From Tabrizicola sp. TH137 (GTDB lineage Bacteria; Pseudomonadota; Alphaproteobacteria; Rhodobacterales; Rhodobacteraceae), in contig NZ_PKRQ01000004.1 in NCBI RefSeq assembly GCF_002855575.1, positions 310,001-374,000 on the forward strand: a stretch of DNA of 64,000 bases, written 5' to 3'. The position numbers and the translations under genes were made by a program. The notes under the pieces were generated by a model. That model was not told where the DNA came from. It did no database searches and saw only the letters and a list, made by a program, of their open reading frames with translations. Positions 53,086 to 60,687 of the stretch are shown in pieces; position 1 is the stretch's first letter, and each line of letters starts with the position of its first letter.

Positions 53086-53391
53086 TCAGGCCGCCTCGGA
53101 GTTGCGGTCGAAGTTGAAGATGCAAACCCCGTCAAATCCGGTGGACTTGAAGAGGAAGGTCTTCTTCATCGTGTCGAGGAACCCGCCGTGGTTCTTCTCG
53201 AAGTTCTTCAGCTCGCTGACGGCGGGGAAGAAGACGTTGATGGACACGTCGCCTTCCTTGGAAATCAGGACGTTGAGGCCTGTCAGGTTGCAACTTGGGA
53301 TTGCGTTGCCCAGCGCCTCGATCACGAAGGGCGCAGCAATCTGCGCGGCGTCAAGGCTGGGAAACTTCAGATGATAAGTCTTTGATAGCAT
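53086..53391 (-). CDS. Unknown 101-residue protein heading the che operon
   Basis: Starts MLSKTYHLKFPSLDAAQIAA and has 101 residues, alpha/beta mixed, with VLISKEGDVSINVFFP and GFDGVCIFNFD segments. No signal peptide or membrane helix. It lies 153 bases before cheA4 on the same strand and is the first gene after the large divergent intergenic region, so it probably leads the chemotaxis operon. I cannot name a family. The codon usage and clear start support it as real; the long upstream extension of this frame runs antisense to fleT and fliE. Confidence 0.6.
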   Translation of the reverse strand: MLSKTYHLKFPSLDAAQIAAPFVIEALGNAIPSCNLTGLNVLISKEGDVSINVFFPAVSELKNFEKNHGGFLDTMKKTFLFKSTGFDGVCIFNFDRNSEAA

Positions 53392-53460
53392 GGACTCTGC
53401 CCCGGGTTGGTCGGTCTTGCGGGAACTGGAACGACCCTTTGGCGCAGAATGTGATACATA

Positions 53461-53563
53461 CTTTCGGATGGGTTCGGGCTTTGGCGGCTTTTCCGGCGGG
53501 AAAAACGCTGTCCGGGGGCCGGGAAAACACCCTGCCGGATGGACCCCGACCTTTCGGATGGGT
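53461..53563 (+). repeat. Two exact 13-bp direct repeats, possible enhancer sites
   Basis: CTTTCGGATGGGT occurs at 53461-53473 and 53551-53563, 90 bases start to start. They lie about 250 and 160 bases upstream of the fleT -24/-12 promoter, a normal distance for enhancer-binding proteins. A partial copy (CGGATGGGTT) lies between the two divergent sigma54 promoters at 36216-36225. Confidence 0.6.
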
Positions 53564-53725
53564 CGGACCCCGGCGATGGTCGTGTCGGGATTCCGAAGCC
53601 CCGATGCGCCGGGCGCGGCAGGGTGTCGGAAGCGCCGACAATGCCGCGCCACAGCATCGGAAACGACGGGGTGCAGAGGCGTTTTAGCGGGGGCTTGCGA
53701 AGAATTTCCGTCAGGCGGGGGCAGG

Positions 53726-53741
53726 TGGCACGGTTCCTGCC
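53726..53741 (+). promoter_or_regulatory. Sigma54 promoter for fleT-fliEFGHIJ
   Basis: TGGCACGGTTCCTGCC: TGGCACG at -24 and CTGC at -12 with correct GG-GC spacing. The predicted start is about 53752, about 33 bases before the fleT ATG (53785) with GGAG at 53774. In R. sphaeroides the fleT operon is sigma54-dependent and needs FleQ (literature). Confidence 0.88.
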
Positions 53742-53784
53742 TCTTCCTTTCCCGAGTGTGTTTTCCATCACCCGGAGCAAGACC

Positions 53785-54921
53785 ATGGCCCTGATCCACA
53801 TCCTTGACGACGCTTTCGAAGCCGGTGCCGCCGTGGCGCAGCTTCTGTCCCGCCGCCGGATCGCGGCGGAGCGGGGTGCGAAGCCCGCGGCGGGGACGCA
53901 GGTCCTTGTCGCCTCGGCTGCGGCGGAGGCGGGGCTGGGCGGGGCGCGCGGTCTGACCGATCTGGCGCGGGGCGCGGGTGCGAAGTCGATCGTGGTGGTG
54001 TCGGAAGGGGCGGCGTCCTTTGCGGTGGCGGAAGAGATGGGCGGGCGGATGCTGCGCGTGGCCCTGCCCCGCAGCGGCCAGCCCGCGCTGCGCGATGCCG
54101 GGCTGATGACGCTGGTGGACATGATCGGCGGGCAGGTGCAGGGGATGGTGGCCGCCGATGCGGCGACGGGCGAGTTGATCGACCTGGCGCATCGGGTGGC
54201 GCGGACGGATGTGACGGTGTTCATCAACGGGCCGACGGGTTCGGGCAAGGAAGTGCTGGCGCGGACGGTGCATGCGGCAAGCCGCCGGGCGGCGGCGCCT
54301 TTCGTGGCGATCAACTGCGCGGCGATCCCGGAAAACATGCTGGAGGCCATTCTCTTCGGCCATGAGAAGGGCGCCTTCACCGGTGCGTCGAATGCCAACA
54401 AGGGCATCATCCGGGCGGCCGAGGGCGGCACGCTGATGCTGGACGAGATTTCGGAAATGCCGATGGGCCTGCAATCGAAGCTTTTGCGGGTGTTGCAGGA
54501 GCGGGCGCTGACCCCGATCGGGGCGCAGGCCGAGGTGGCGGTGGATATCCGCGTGATCGCCACGTCGAACCGCGACATGGAAGAGGAAGTGCGCGAGCGC
54601 CGCTTCCGCGAGGATCTGTTCTATCGCCTGAACGTCTTCCCGCTGGCCACCCGCGCGCTGTGCGAGCGGCCGGAGGACATTCCGGTTCTGGCCTGCGCGA
54701 TGGTGCGGCGGCATGCGGCTGCGGGGCAGCCGCTGCCGATGCTGACGCCGGATGCGATTGCGGCGCTGGTGGCGCATGACTGGCCGGGCAATGTGCGCGA
54801 GTTGGAGAATGTCATCCAGCGCGCGCTGGTGATGCAGGAGGGCGGGCGGATCACGCCCAATGATCTGCTGATCCAGGCGGCGACGCCGACGGTGACGCGG
54901 CTGATGGCACGCGCGGTCTGA
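53785..54921 (+). CDS. fleT: Sigma54 activator FleT (no C-terminal DNA-binding domain)
   Basis: A 378-residue protein: about 125-residue N-terminal domain of unknown kind, then an AAA+ core with Walker A NGPTGSGKEVLART (about 148-161), the sigma54-contact loop GAFTGAS (about 195), Walker B GGTLMLDEISEMP, and FREDLFYRLNVFPL. The C-terminus ends soon after the AAA+ lid (LIQAATPTVTRLMARAV); no Fis-type HTH follows. R. sphaeroides FleT has the same lack and works with FleQ. ATG 53785 fits the sigma54 promoter; the longer frame upstream is not translated. fliE follows 10 bases later. Confidence 0.88.
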   Translation: MALIHILDDAFEAGAAVAQLLSRRRIAAERGAKPAAGTQVLVASAAAEAGLGGARGLTDLARGAGAKSIVVVSEGAASFAVAEEMGGRMLRVALPRSGQPALRDAGLMTLVDMIGGQVQGMVAADAATGELIDLAHRVARTDVTVFINGPTGSGKEVLARTVHAASRRAAAPFVAINCAAIPENMLEAILFGHEKGAFTGASNANKGIIRAAEGGTLMLDEISEMPMGLQSKLLRVLQERALTPIGAQAEVAVDIRVIATSNRDMEEEVRERRFREDLFYRLNVFPLATRALCERPEDIPVLACAMVRRHAAAGQPLPMLTPDAIAALVAHDWPGNVRELENVIQRALVMQEGGRITPNDLLIQAATPTVTRLMARAV

Positions 54922-54931
54922 GGCAGGCGCG

Positions 54932-55306
54932 ATGAGCATCGGATCGGTGAACGGGTTTTCGCCCTTCGGAGCCGGATTGATCCGGCCGGAAGGGCCGCAG
55001 GGCGGCCAGCAGGCAAGCCAGCAGACCGGGGGCATCCAGACGCCCTTTGCGCCGCAGGGCGCGCCGGGAATCGGTGACAGCGGCGGGCCGAGTTTCGGTG
55101 ACCGGGTTTCCGGCGCGGTGAACGACCTGGCCCAGGCGCAGAACACGGCATCGCAGCGGGCGCGGGATTTCGAGATGGGGCTGGAGACGGACCTCGCCTC
55201 GGTGATGATCGACCAGCAGATCTCGTCCCTCGGGTTCCAGTTCGCGTTGAACGTGCGGAACAAGGCGCTGGGCGCCTACCGCGACATCATCAACATGCCG
55301 GTCTGA
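54932..55306 (+). CDS. fliE: Flagellar MS-ring/rod junction protein FliE
   Basis: A 124-residue protein, Gly/Pro/Gln-rich at the N-terminus (about 1-55) and FliE-like at the C-terminus (GDRVSGAVNDLAQAQNTASQRARDFEMG and ASVMIDQQISSLGFQFALNVRNKALGAYRDIINMPV). FliE connects MS ring and rod and is exported. The C-terminal part is the best conserved. Cotranscribed with fleT. Confidence 0.92.
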   Translation: MSIGSVNGFSPFGAGLIRPEGPQGGQQASQQTGGIQTPFAPQGAPGIGDSGGPSFGDRVSGAVNDLAQAQNTASQRARDFEMGLETDLASVMIDQQISSLGFQFALNVRNKALGAYRDIINMPV

Positions 55307-55329
55307 CCCGGCGAGAGGATTGACGCAAG

Positions 55330-57045
55330 ATGGCGATGACCCCCATTCCGGTCGGCAGCGGCAACCCGATCGTGGCGCAGGTGAAGGGCGCGGTCAGCAA
55401 TGTGATGCGCATGGGCAACCAGCCTGCGCTGCGCCGGGCCATGCCTGCGATCCTGATCCTGTCGGTGGCGGTGCTGGCGGTGGGCGGCTGGATGATGCTG
55501 CGGGAACCGTCGCGGATGGTTCTGTTCCCCGGCATGGCAGAGGCGGACAAGGCGCAGGTGATGGAGGCGCTGAACGCGGCGGGGATCAATGCGGCCGTGG
55601 ACAGCCTGACGGGCCAGATCGAGGTGCCGACGGCGGACTATCACCGCGCGCGGATGCAGCTTGCCTCGCAGGGGCTGCCGACGTCGATGCCGGATGCCAA
55701 TGCCGTGCTGACCGATCTGCCGATGGGGGCGAGCCGGTCGGTGGAAGGGGCGCGGCTGCGGCAGGCGCAGGAGTTGGAACTGGCGCGGTCGATCACCGAA
55801 ATCTCGGCCGTGTCGCAGGCGCGGGTGCATCTGGCGCTGCCGGAGAAATCGGCCTTCCTGCGCGACACGCAGCCGCCGCGGGCGTCGGTCTTCCTTCAGC
55901 TTGCGCCGGGGCGGATGCTGGAAGCCTCGCAGGTGGAGGCGATCGTGAACCTTGTCTCCACTTCGGTTCCGGGCATGGCACGGGGCGATGTGACGGTGGT
56001 GGATCAGATGGGGCGGCTCTTGTCGCGCGGGTCGGATGATCCGGCGGCGGTGGTGTCGGACCGGCAGTTGCAGCACCGTCTTGAGGTGGAGCAGTTGTAC
56101 CGCGAGCGGATCGAGGCGCTGCTGACGCCCATCGCGGGGCCGGGCAACCTGTCGGTGCAGGTGACGGTGGACATGGATTTCACCCAGAGCCAGATCACCG
56201 AGGAGCGGGTCGATCCCAACGGCACGGCGCTGCGGTCGGAACAGTCGGAACTGGTGGAGTCGAGCGAGCCGCCCGCGCGGGGCGTGCCGGGGGCGGTGGC
56301 GAACCAGCCGCCGAACCAGGCGGAACTGGAGGAGGCGGGTCAGGTGCCCGCACAGGGCGGGTTGCAGCCTCTGGCGGGGGCGATCACCAACCGGTCCACC
56401 GGGACGACGAAGAATTACGAGGTGAGCCGCACGGTGGAGACCACGCAGCCGGCCAGCGCGCGGGTGATGAAGATCAGCGCGGCGATCCTGCTGCGCGCCA
56501 CGCCGCAGGCCCCGGCGGAAGAAGGGGCGGAGCCGCCCCCGCTGCTGCCCGAGGCGTTGAAGGCCGATCTGGAGCGGCTGGCGCAGACGGCCATCGGCTT
56601 TGATGCCGAGCGCGGCGACACCATCACCATCGCGGCGCAGCCCTTCATGGACGAGATGGTGCTGGAAACCCCGACCGACCTGTCCTGGCTTCCCGAAGTG
56701 CTGCGCCAGTTGGGGATGATCGCGCTGGTGGCCATCGTGGCGCTGGGGATCATCCGGCCGCTGCTGACGCGGGCCGCGCTGGCGGGCGACGGATCGGCGG
56801 GCGGTGGCGGGATGCAGATCGGCGGCGTGGCCGGGGTGGAAGTGGCCGCTGGCGACAGTCTGGACGATGTGCAGGCGCGGCTTGAGGCGCGGCGGGCGAA
56901 GCTGACCAATGCGGCCCTGGGCGCGAATGTCAGCCGCGAGGAGAAGTTCGCGGTGCTGCGCCAGATCGTGGCCGAGGACCCGGCCCGCATCGCCTCGGTT
57001 CTCCAGAAGATGATGAAGGACGATCCGTCCACCCCGAAAGCCTGA
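55330..57045 (+). CDS. fliF: Flagellar MS-ring protein FliF
   Basis: A 571-residue protein with membrane helices at about 38-55 and 460-478, flanking the large periplasmic region with FliF repeats (MVLFPGMAEADKAQVMEALNAAGI, RVHLALPEKSAFLRD, ASVFLQLAPGRML). The C-terminal cytoplasmic tail (REEKFAVLRQIVAEDPARIASVLQKMMKDD) binds FliG. 16 bases before fliG. Confidence 0.95.
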   Translation: MAMTPIPVGSGNPIVAQVKGAVSNVMRMGNQPALRRAMPAILILSVAVLAVGGWMMLREPSRMVLFPGMAEADKAQVMEALNAAGINAAVDSLTGQIEVPTADYHRARMQLASQGLPTSMPDANAVLTDLPMGASRSVEGARLRQAQELELARSITEISAVSQARVHLALPEKSAFLRDTQPPRASVFLQLAPGRMLEASQVEAIVNLVSTSVPGMARGDVTVVDQMGRLLSRGSDDPAAVVSDRQLQHRLEVEQLYRERIEALLTPIAGPGNLSVQVTVDMDFTQSQITEERVDPNGTALRSEQSELVESSEPPARGVPGAVANQPPNQAELEEAGQVPAQGGLQPLAGAITNRSTGTTKNYEVSRTVETTQPASARVMKISAAILLRATPQAPAEEGAEPPPLLPEALKADLERLAQTAIGFDAERGDTITIAAQPFMDEMVLETPTDLSWLPEVLRQLGMIALVAIVALGIIRPLLTRAALAGDGSAGGGGMQIGGVAGVEVAAGDSLDDVQARLEARRAKLTNAALGANVSREEKFAVLRQIVAEDPARIASVLQKMMKDDPSTPKA

Positions 57046-57061
57046 GGAAAGGAGACGCGCC

Positions 57062-58105
57062 ATGCCCGCCCCCCGCCCTGCCCCCGTCCAGAGCAATACC
57101 GCGCCGCTTGAACGGCTGACCCCGTTGCAGCGCGCGGCCGTGCTGATGATGCTGTTCGGCGAGCGCGCCGCCGCGGCCGTGCTGCGCAACCTGAGCCCGG
57201 GCGAGGTGCAGAACCTTGGGGCGGCGATGTATTCGGTGAGCGACGTGGACCAGCTTACGCTGGAGCATGTGGTGGAAGAGTTCCTGATCGGGCTGAACCG
57301 CGAGACGGGGCTGAACCATGGCGCGCCGGTCTATATCCGTTCGGTGATGACCGAGGCGCTGGGCGAGGACAAGGCGCAGTCGATCATCAGCCGGATCAAC
57401 CCGTCATCGGCCGAGCGGCCGATCGAGATCCTGGACTGGATGGATGCGCGATCCATCGCGGAGCTGATCATCGACGAGCATCCGCAGATCATCGCGCTGG
57501 TGATCGCCTGCCTCGACTACAGCCTGGCGGCCGATGTCCTGATGCTGCTGCCGGAAGACGCGCAGCCGGACATCATCCGCCGGATCGCGGATCTGTCGTC
57601 GATCCAGCCGGAGGCGCTGCGCGATCTGGAACAGGTGATGCAGCGGAAATTCAAGGCCTCGTCCACCTCGCGAGCCAGCCAGATCGGCGGCGTGAAGGCG
57701 GCGGCGCGGATCATGAACTTCACCCGGACGGCGATGGAACAGCGCATCCTGCGCGAAGTGAAGAAGGAGGATCGCGATCTGATGCAGGCCATCATGGATA
57801 ACATGTTCGTCTTCGACAATCTGGAGCAGTCCGACGAGCGGTCGTTGCAGACCCTGCTGCGCAGCGTGGACAACGAGCAACTGGTGCTTGCGCTGAAGGG
57901 GGCGAGCGAGCCGTTGCGCGACAAGCTGCTGGGCTGCATGTCCACGCGGGCGGCGGCGAACCTGCGCGACGAGATGGAAGCGCTGGGTCCGGTCCGGCTG
58001 ACCGACGTGCAGGAGGCGCAGAAGGGCATCGTGGCGACGGCGCGGAAGCTGTCGGACGAAGGGGCCATCGTGCTTGCCGGGCGCGGCGGCGAGCAGATGG
58101 TGTAA
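57062..58105 (+). CDS. fliG: Flagellar motor switch protein FliG
   Basis: A 347-residue FliG with N-domain (LTPLQRAAVLMMLFGERAAAAVLRNLSP), the middle domain with EHPQIIALVIACLDYSLAADVL (the HPQ-type motif), and the C-domain with FVFDNLEQSDERSLQTLLRSVDNEQLVLALKGASEPLRDKLLGCMSTRAAANLRDEME, containing the charged residues that touch the stator. Length and motifs are normal. Confidence 0.96.
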   Translation: MPAPRPAPVQSNTAPLERLTPLQRAAVLMMLFGERAAAAVLRNLSPGEVQNLGAAMYSVSDVDQLTLEHVVEEFLIGLNRETGLNHGAPVYIRSVMTEALGEDKAQSIISRINPSSAERPIEILDWMDARSIAELIIDEHPQIIALVIACLDYSLAADVLMLLPEDAQPDIIRRIADLSSIQPEALRDLEQVMQRKFKASSTSRASQIGGVKAAARIMNFTRTAMEQRILREVKKEDRDLMQAIMDNMFVFDNLEQSDERSLQTLLRSVDNEQLVLALKGASEPLRDKLLGCMSTRAAANLRDEMEALGPVRLTDVQEAQKGIVATARKLSDEGAIVLAGRGGEQMV

Positions 58106-58108
58106 GCC

Positions 58109-58894
58109 ATGGCCGAGGGAGAAAGCCCGCGCATGGGACATGCCGAGGTGATGGCGATGATCCGCGCCTCGGCCCAGAGGGGATTTGCGGCAAAGCTTCC
58201 GAGTGGGGAGGCGGATGCCGTGTTTCGCCCGGCGCGCATGGACGCGGTGCGGCGGATCGAACCCGAGGCCTCGGCCATGGTCGAGGCGGTGGTGGCGACG
58301 GAGGATGGCGGGATCACCGTCGCGGCGGGCGAGGTGATGTCGCCCGCGCGCCAGTCGCCCGTCCCTGCCGCGGTTTCGGTGGAGGAGATGGCGCAGCGCC
58401 TGGCCGAGGCGCGGGCCGAGGGATATGCGCAGGGCCGCGCGGACGGGGCCGAGGCGGGCCATGCGGCAGGACATGCCGAAGGGTTGGCGGCCGGGCGGGC
58501 CGAAACGGAGGCGGCGATTGCCCCGGCGCGGACGGCCTTCCTTGCCGCCGTGGCGCGGCTGGAAGAGGGCACGGAGCTGGCCGACGGTCTGGCCGACCTG
58601 CTGGGTGCGGCGGTGCGCAAGCTGGCGGCGGAACGGGCGGGGCAGATGATCGAGGCGCTTCCCGAAGCTTTTGCCGCGCGGGTGGAGGCGATGGCCGACC
58701 GCGTGGCGCAGGGGGTGCGGGCGGTCTCCGTGCGGCTGAACCCGGATGATCTGGAGGCGATCCGCCCGCATCTGGCAGGCTGCGAGGTGCTGGACGGCGC
58801 GATGCTGGCCGCCGATGCGCGGCTGGCGCGGGGGGATGTGGAGGTGCGGGCCGAGGGCATCCGCCTGGCCGATCTGCTGGAGGTGCGGGGATGA
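58109..58894 (+). CDS. fliH: Flagellar export ATPase regulator FliH
   Basis: A 261-residue protein. Near residues 105-130 it shows the G-x-x-x-A/G repeats typical of FliH (YAQGRADGAEAGHAAGHAEG), followed by a helical, basic/acidic C-terminal domain (VRLNPDDLEAIRPHLAGCEV and GDVEVRAEGIRLADLLEVR) related to the stator of V-type ATPases. Overlaps fliI by 4 bases (ATGA). FliH sequences vary greatly; the assignment also rests on position. Confidence 0.88.
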   Translation: MAEGESPRMGHAEVMAMIRASAQRGFAAKLPSGEADAVFRPARMDAVRRIEPEASAMVEAVVATEDGGITVAAGEVMSPARQSPVPAAVSVEEMAQRLAEARAEGYAQGRADGAEAGHAAGHAEGLAAGRAETEAAIAPARTAFLAAVARLEEGTELADGLADLLGAAVRKLAAERAGQMIEALPEAFAARVEAMADRVAQGVRAVSVRLNPDDLEAIRPHLAGCEVLDGAMLAADARLARGDVEVRAEGIRLADLLEVRG

Positions 58895-60225
58895 GCCTGC
58901 TGGCGCGGATCGGCGCAGAAGTGGCGCGGCAGACGGTATCGCTGGCACCGCAGGTCGAAGGGCGGGTGCTGCGCTATGACGGGCTGATCCTGGAGGCGAC
59001 GGGGTTCCCCGCCAGCCCGGGCAGCCTGTGCGAAATCGCCACGGAAACCGGCGATCCGGTGCAGGGGGAGGTGATCGGCTTTGCCCGCGGGCATGTTCTG
59101 ATGTTCCTCAACCAGCCGGGCGCGGCGATCATGGCGGGCGCGCGGGTGAAGGTGATCGACGGCGGCCAGATGGCCGAGGTGGGCGAGGCGCTGCTGGGTC
59201 GGGTGGTGGATGCCGAGGGGCATCCGCTGGACGGGTTGCCCGCGCCCCGCTGCGATGCGGTCTGGCCCTTGGCGGGGCGGTTGATGAACCCGCTGGCGCG
59301 GACGGGGGTGGACCGGCCGCTGGATGTGGGCGTGCGCATCCTGAACGCCGCGCTGACGGTGGGGCGGGGGCAGCGCGTGGGCATCATCGCGGGATCGGGC
59401 GTCGGGAAATCGGTGCTGATGGAGATGATGGCGCGCTATACCGAGGCCGATGTCATCGTGGTGGGCCTGATCGGCGAGCGGGCGCGGGAGGTGGGGGCCT
59501 TTGCGCGGAGCGTGATGCAGGGCGAGGCGGCCAAGCGCATCGCGATGGTGGCGGTGCCTGCGGACCGGTCCCCGCTGCTGCGGCTGCGGGCGGCGCGGCG
59601 GGCAACGGCGATTGCCGAACATTTCCGGGCACAGGGCAAGCAGGTGCTGCTGATCATGGACAGCCTGACGCGGGTGGCCCATGCCCAGCGCGAGATCGGG
59701 CTGGCACTGGGCGAGCAGCCGACGGCGAAGGGCTATCCGCCATCTGTCGTGTCGCTGATCCCCGGGCTGATCGAGCGGACGGGGCCGGGGCTGCCGGGGG
59801 AAGGCGCGATCACGGCGATCTATACCGTTCTGGCCGATGGCGACGATACGACGAATGACCCCGTGGTGGATACGGCGCGGGCCATTCTGGACGGGCATAT
59901 CGTGCTGTCGCGGCGGCAGACGCAGATGGGCATCTATCCGGCGGTGGACCTGCCGCAATCGGCCAGCCGGGTGATGATGGACATCACCGATGCCGCGCAT
60001 CAGGCCGCCGCGCAGAAGCTGCGGCGGATGATCACGCTCTATATGGACAACCGCGACCTGATGCTGATGGGCGGCTATGTGCCCGGGCAGGACCCCGATC
60101 TGGACGAGGCGATCCGGCTGTGGCCGCGTATCCTCGACCTTGTGCGGCAGAAGCCGCATGAGCCTTCGGATTTCGCGGCGAGCCGTGAGGCGCTGATCGC
60201 GCTGGCCGGGACGGGTGGCGCATGA
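58891..60225 (+). CDS. fliI: Flagellum-specific export ATPase FliI
   Basis: A 444-residue F1-beta-like ATPase: Walker A GIIAGSGVGKSVLMEMM (about 165-181), GERAREV, Walker B VLLIMDSLTRVAHAQREIGLALGE (about 248-271), and C-terminal HQAAAQKLRRMITLY. It energises flagellar protein export together with FliH and FliJ. Start overlaps fliH and end overlaps fliJ, both by 4 bases. Confidence 0.96.
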   Translation: MSLLARIGAEVARQTVSLAPQVEGRVLRYDGLILEATGFPASPGSLCEIATETGDPVQGEVIGFARGHVLMFLNQPGAAIMAGARVKVIDGGQMAEVGEALLGRVVDAEGHPLDGLPAPRCDAVWPLAGRLMNPLARTGVDRPLDVGVRILNAALTVGRGQRVGIIAGSGVGKSVLMEMMARYTEADVIVVGLIGERAREVGAFARSVMQGEAAKRIAMVAVPADRSPLLRLRAARRATAIAEHFRAQGKQVLLIMDSLTRVAHAQREIGLALGEQPTAKGYPPSVVSLIPGLIERTGPGLPGEGAITAIYTVLADGDDTTNDPVVDTARAILDGHIVLSRRQTQMGIYPAVDLPQSASRVMMDITDAAHQAAAQKLRRMITLYMDNRDLMLMGGYVPGQDPDLDEAIRLWPRILDLVRQKPHEPSDFAASREALIALAGTGGA

Positions 60226-60629
60226 GCGGGAAGAGCCGGGTTCTGGGCCTGATGGCCTTGCAGGAAAAGGCGAAGATCGCGGGCACCCTTTCGGACTTGC
60301 GCGAGGCGGCGCGGCAGAAGGACGAGGCGGAGCGGATGGTGGCCCGCTTGCAGGAGGCGCTGGCACGGCAGGGCAAGGGCGAAGGCGTGCGGCTGGCCGC
60401 CGAGGTGATGGCCGAGCGGGCCATGGCGGCGCAGATCCTGACGGAGACAGAGCGGCATCGGGCGCGTCAGGAGGCCTTTGCCGCCCGTATGGCCGAGGAA
60501 CAGGCGAAGCTGGCCCGGCAGGAACATCGCCACCAGACCCTTGCCGACAAGGCCAAGGCCGCGAAGCGCAGCGAGGCCGAGGAGCGGCTGGCGCTGCGCG
60601 AGGCGACGCAACCGCCGCGCCGCCGCTGA
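60222..60629 (+). CDS. fliJ: Flagellar export protein FliJ
   Basis: A 135-residue, almost wholly coiled-coil protein (LREAARQKDEAERMVARLQE, FAARMAEEQAKLARQEHRHQTLADKAKA). This is the FliJ shape: a two-helix coiled coil like the gamma subunit stalk. It overlaps fliI by 4 bases and ends the fleT operon; fliK follows after its own sigma54 promoter. Confidence 0.88.
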   Translation: MSGKSRVLGLMALQEKAKIAGTLSDLREAARQKDEAERMVARLQEALARQGKGEGVRLAAEVMAERAMAAQILTETERHRARQEAFAARMAEEQAKLARQEHRHQTLADKAKAAKRSEAEERLALREATQPPRRR

Positions 60630-60632
60630 GGT

Positions 60633-60648
60633 TGGCATTGCTTTTGCA
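60633..60648 (+). promoter_or_regulatory. Sigma54 promoter for fliK-fliL-fliM-fliN
   Basis: TGGCATTGCTTTTGCA, with TGGCA at -24 and TTTGCA at -12, 3 bases after the fliJ stop. The predicted start is about 60659, which means the first in-frame ATG (60661) would have no leader and the ATG at 60688 is the likelier start for fliK. Confidence 0.85.
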
Positions 60649-60687
60649 AGCGGGGCGCAGATGGCCCCTTTCAGGATCGAGAGCGCG

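Larger units (their letters stand above)
53392..53784. other. 393-base divergent regulatory region, no gene
   Basis: Between the che operon (minus) and fleT (plus). No ORF with an RBS is seen on either strand. It holds two copies of CTTTCGGATGGGT, a sigma54 promoter for fleT (53726-53741), a TTTTCC/GGAAAA hairpin (53489-53504) and, facing the che operon, a weak FliA-like match TCAC-N15-GTCGTTCC on the minus strand (53454-53428). Confidence 0.7.

Noticed and set aside
53392-55263. Long minus-strand open frame extending the 101-residue gene upstream to 55263
   Set aside because: It runs antisense through fleT and fliE and is rich in Arg/His/Pro as expected for a shadow frame; the real start is ATG 53391.
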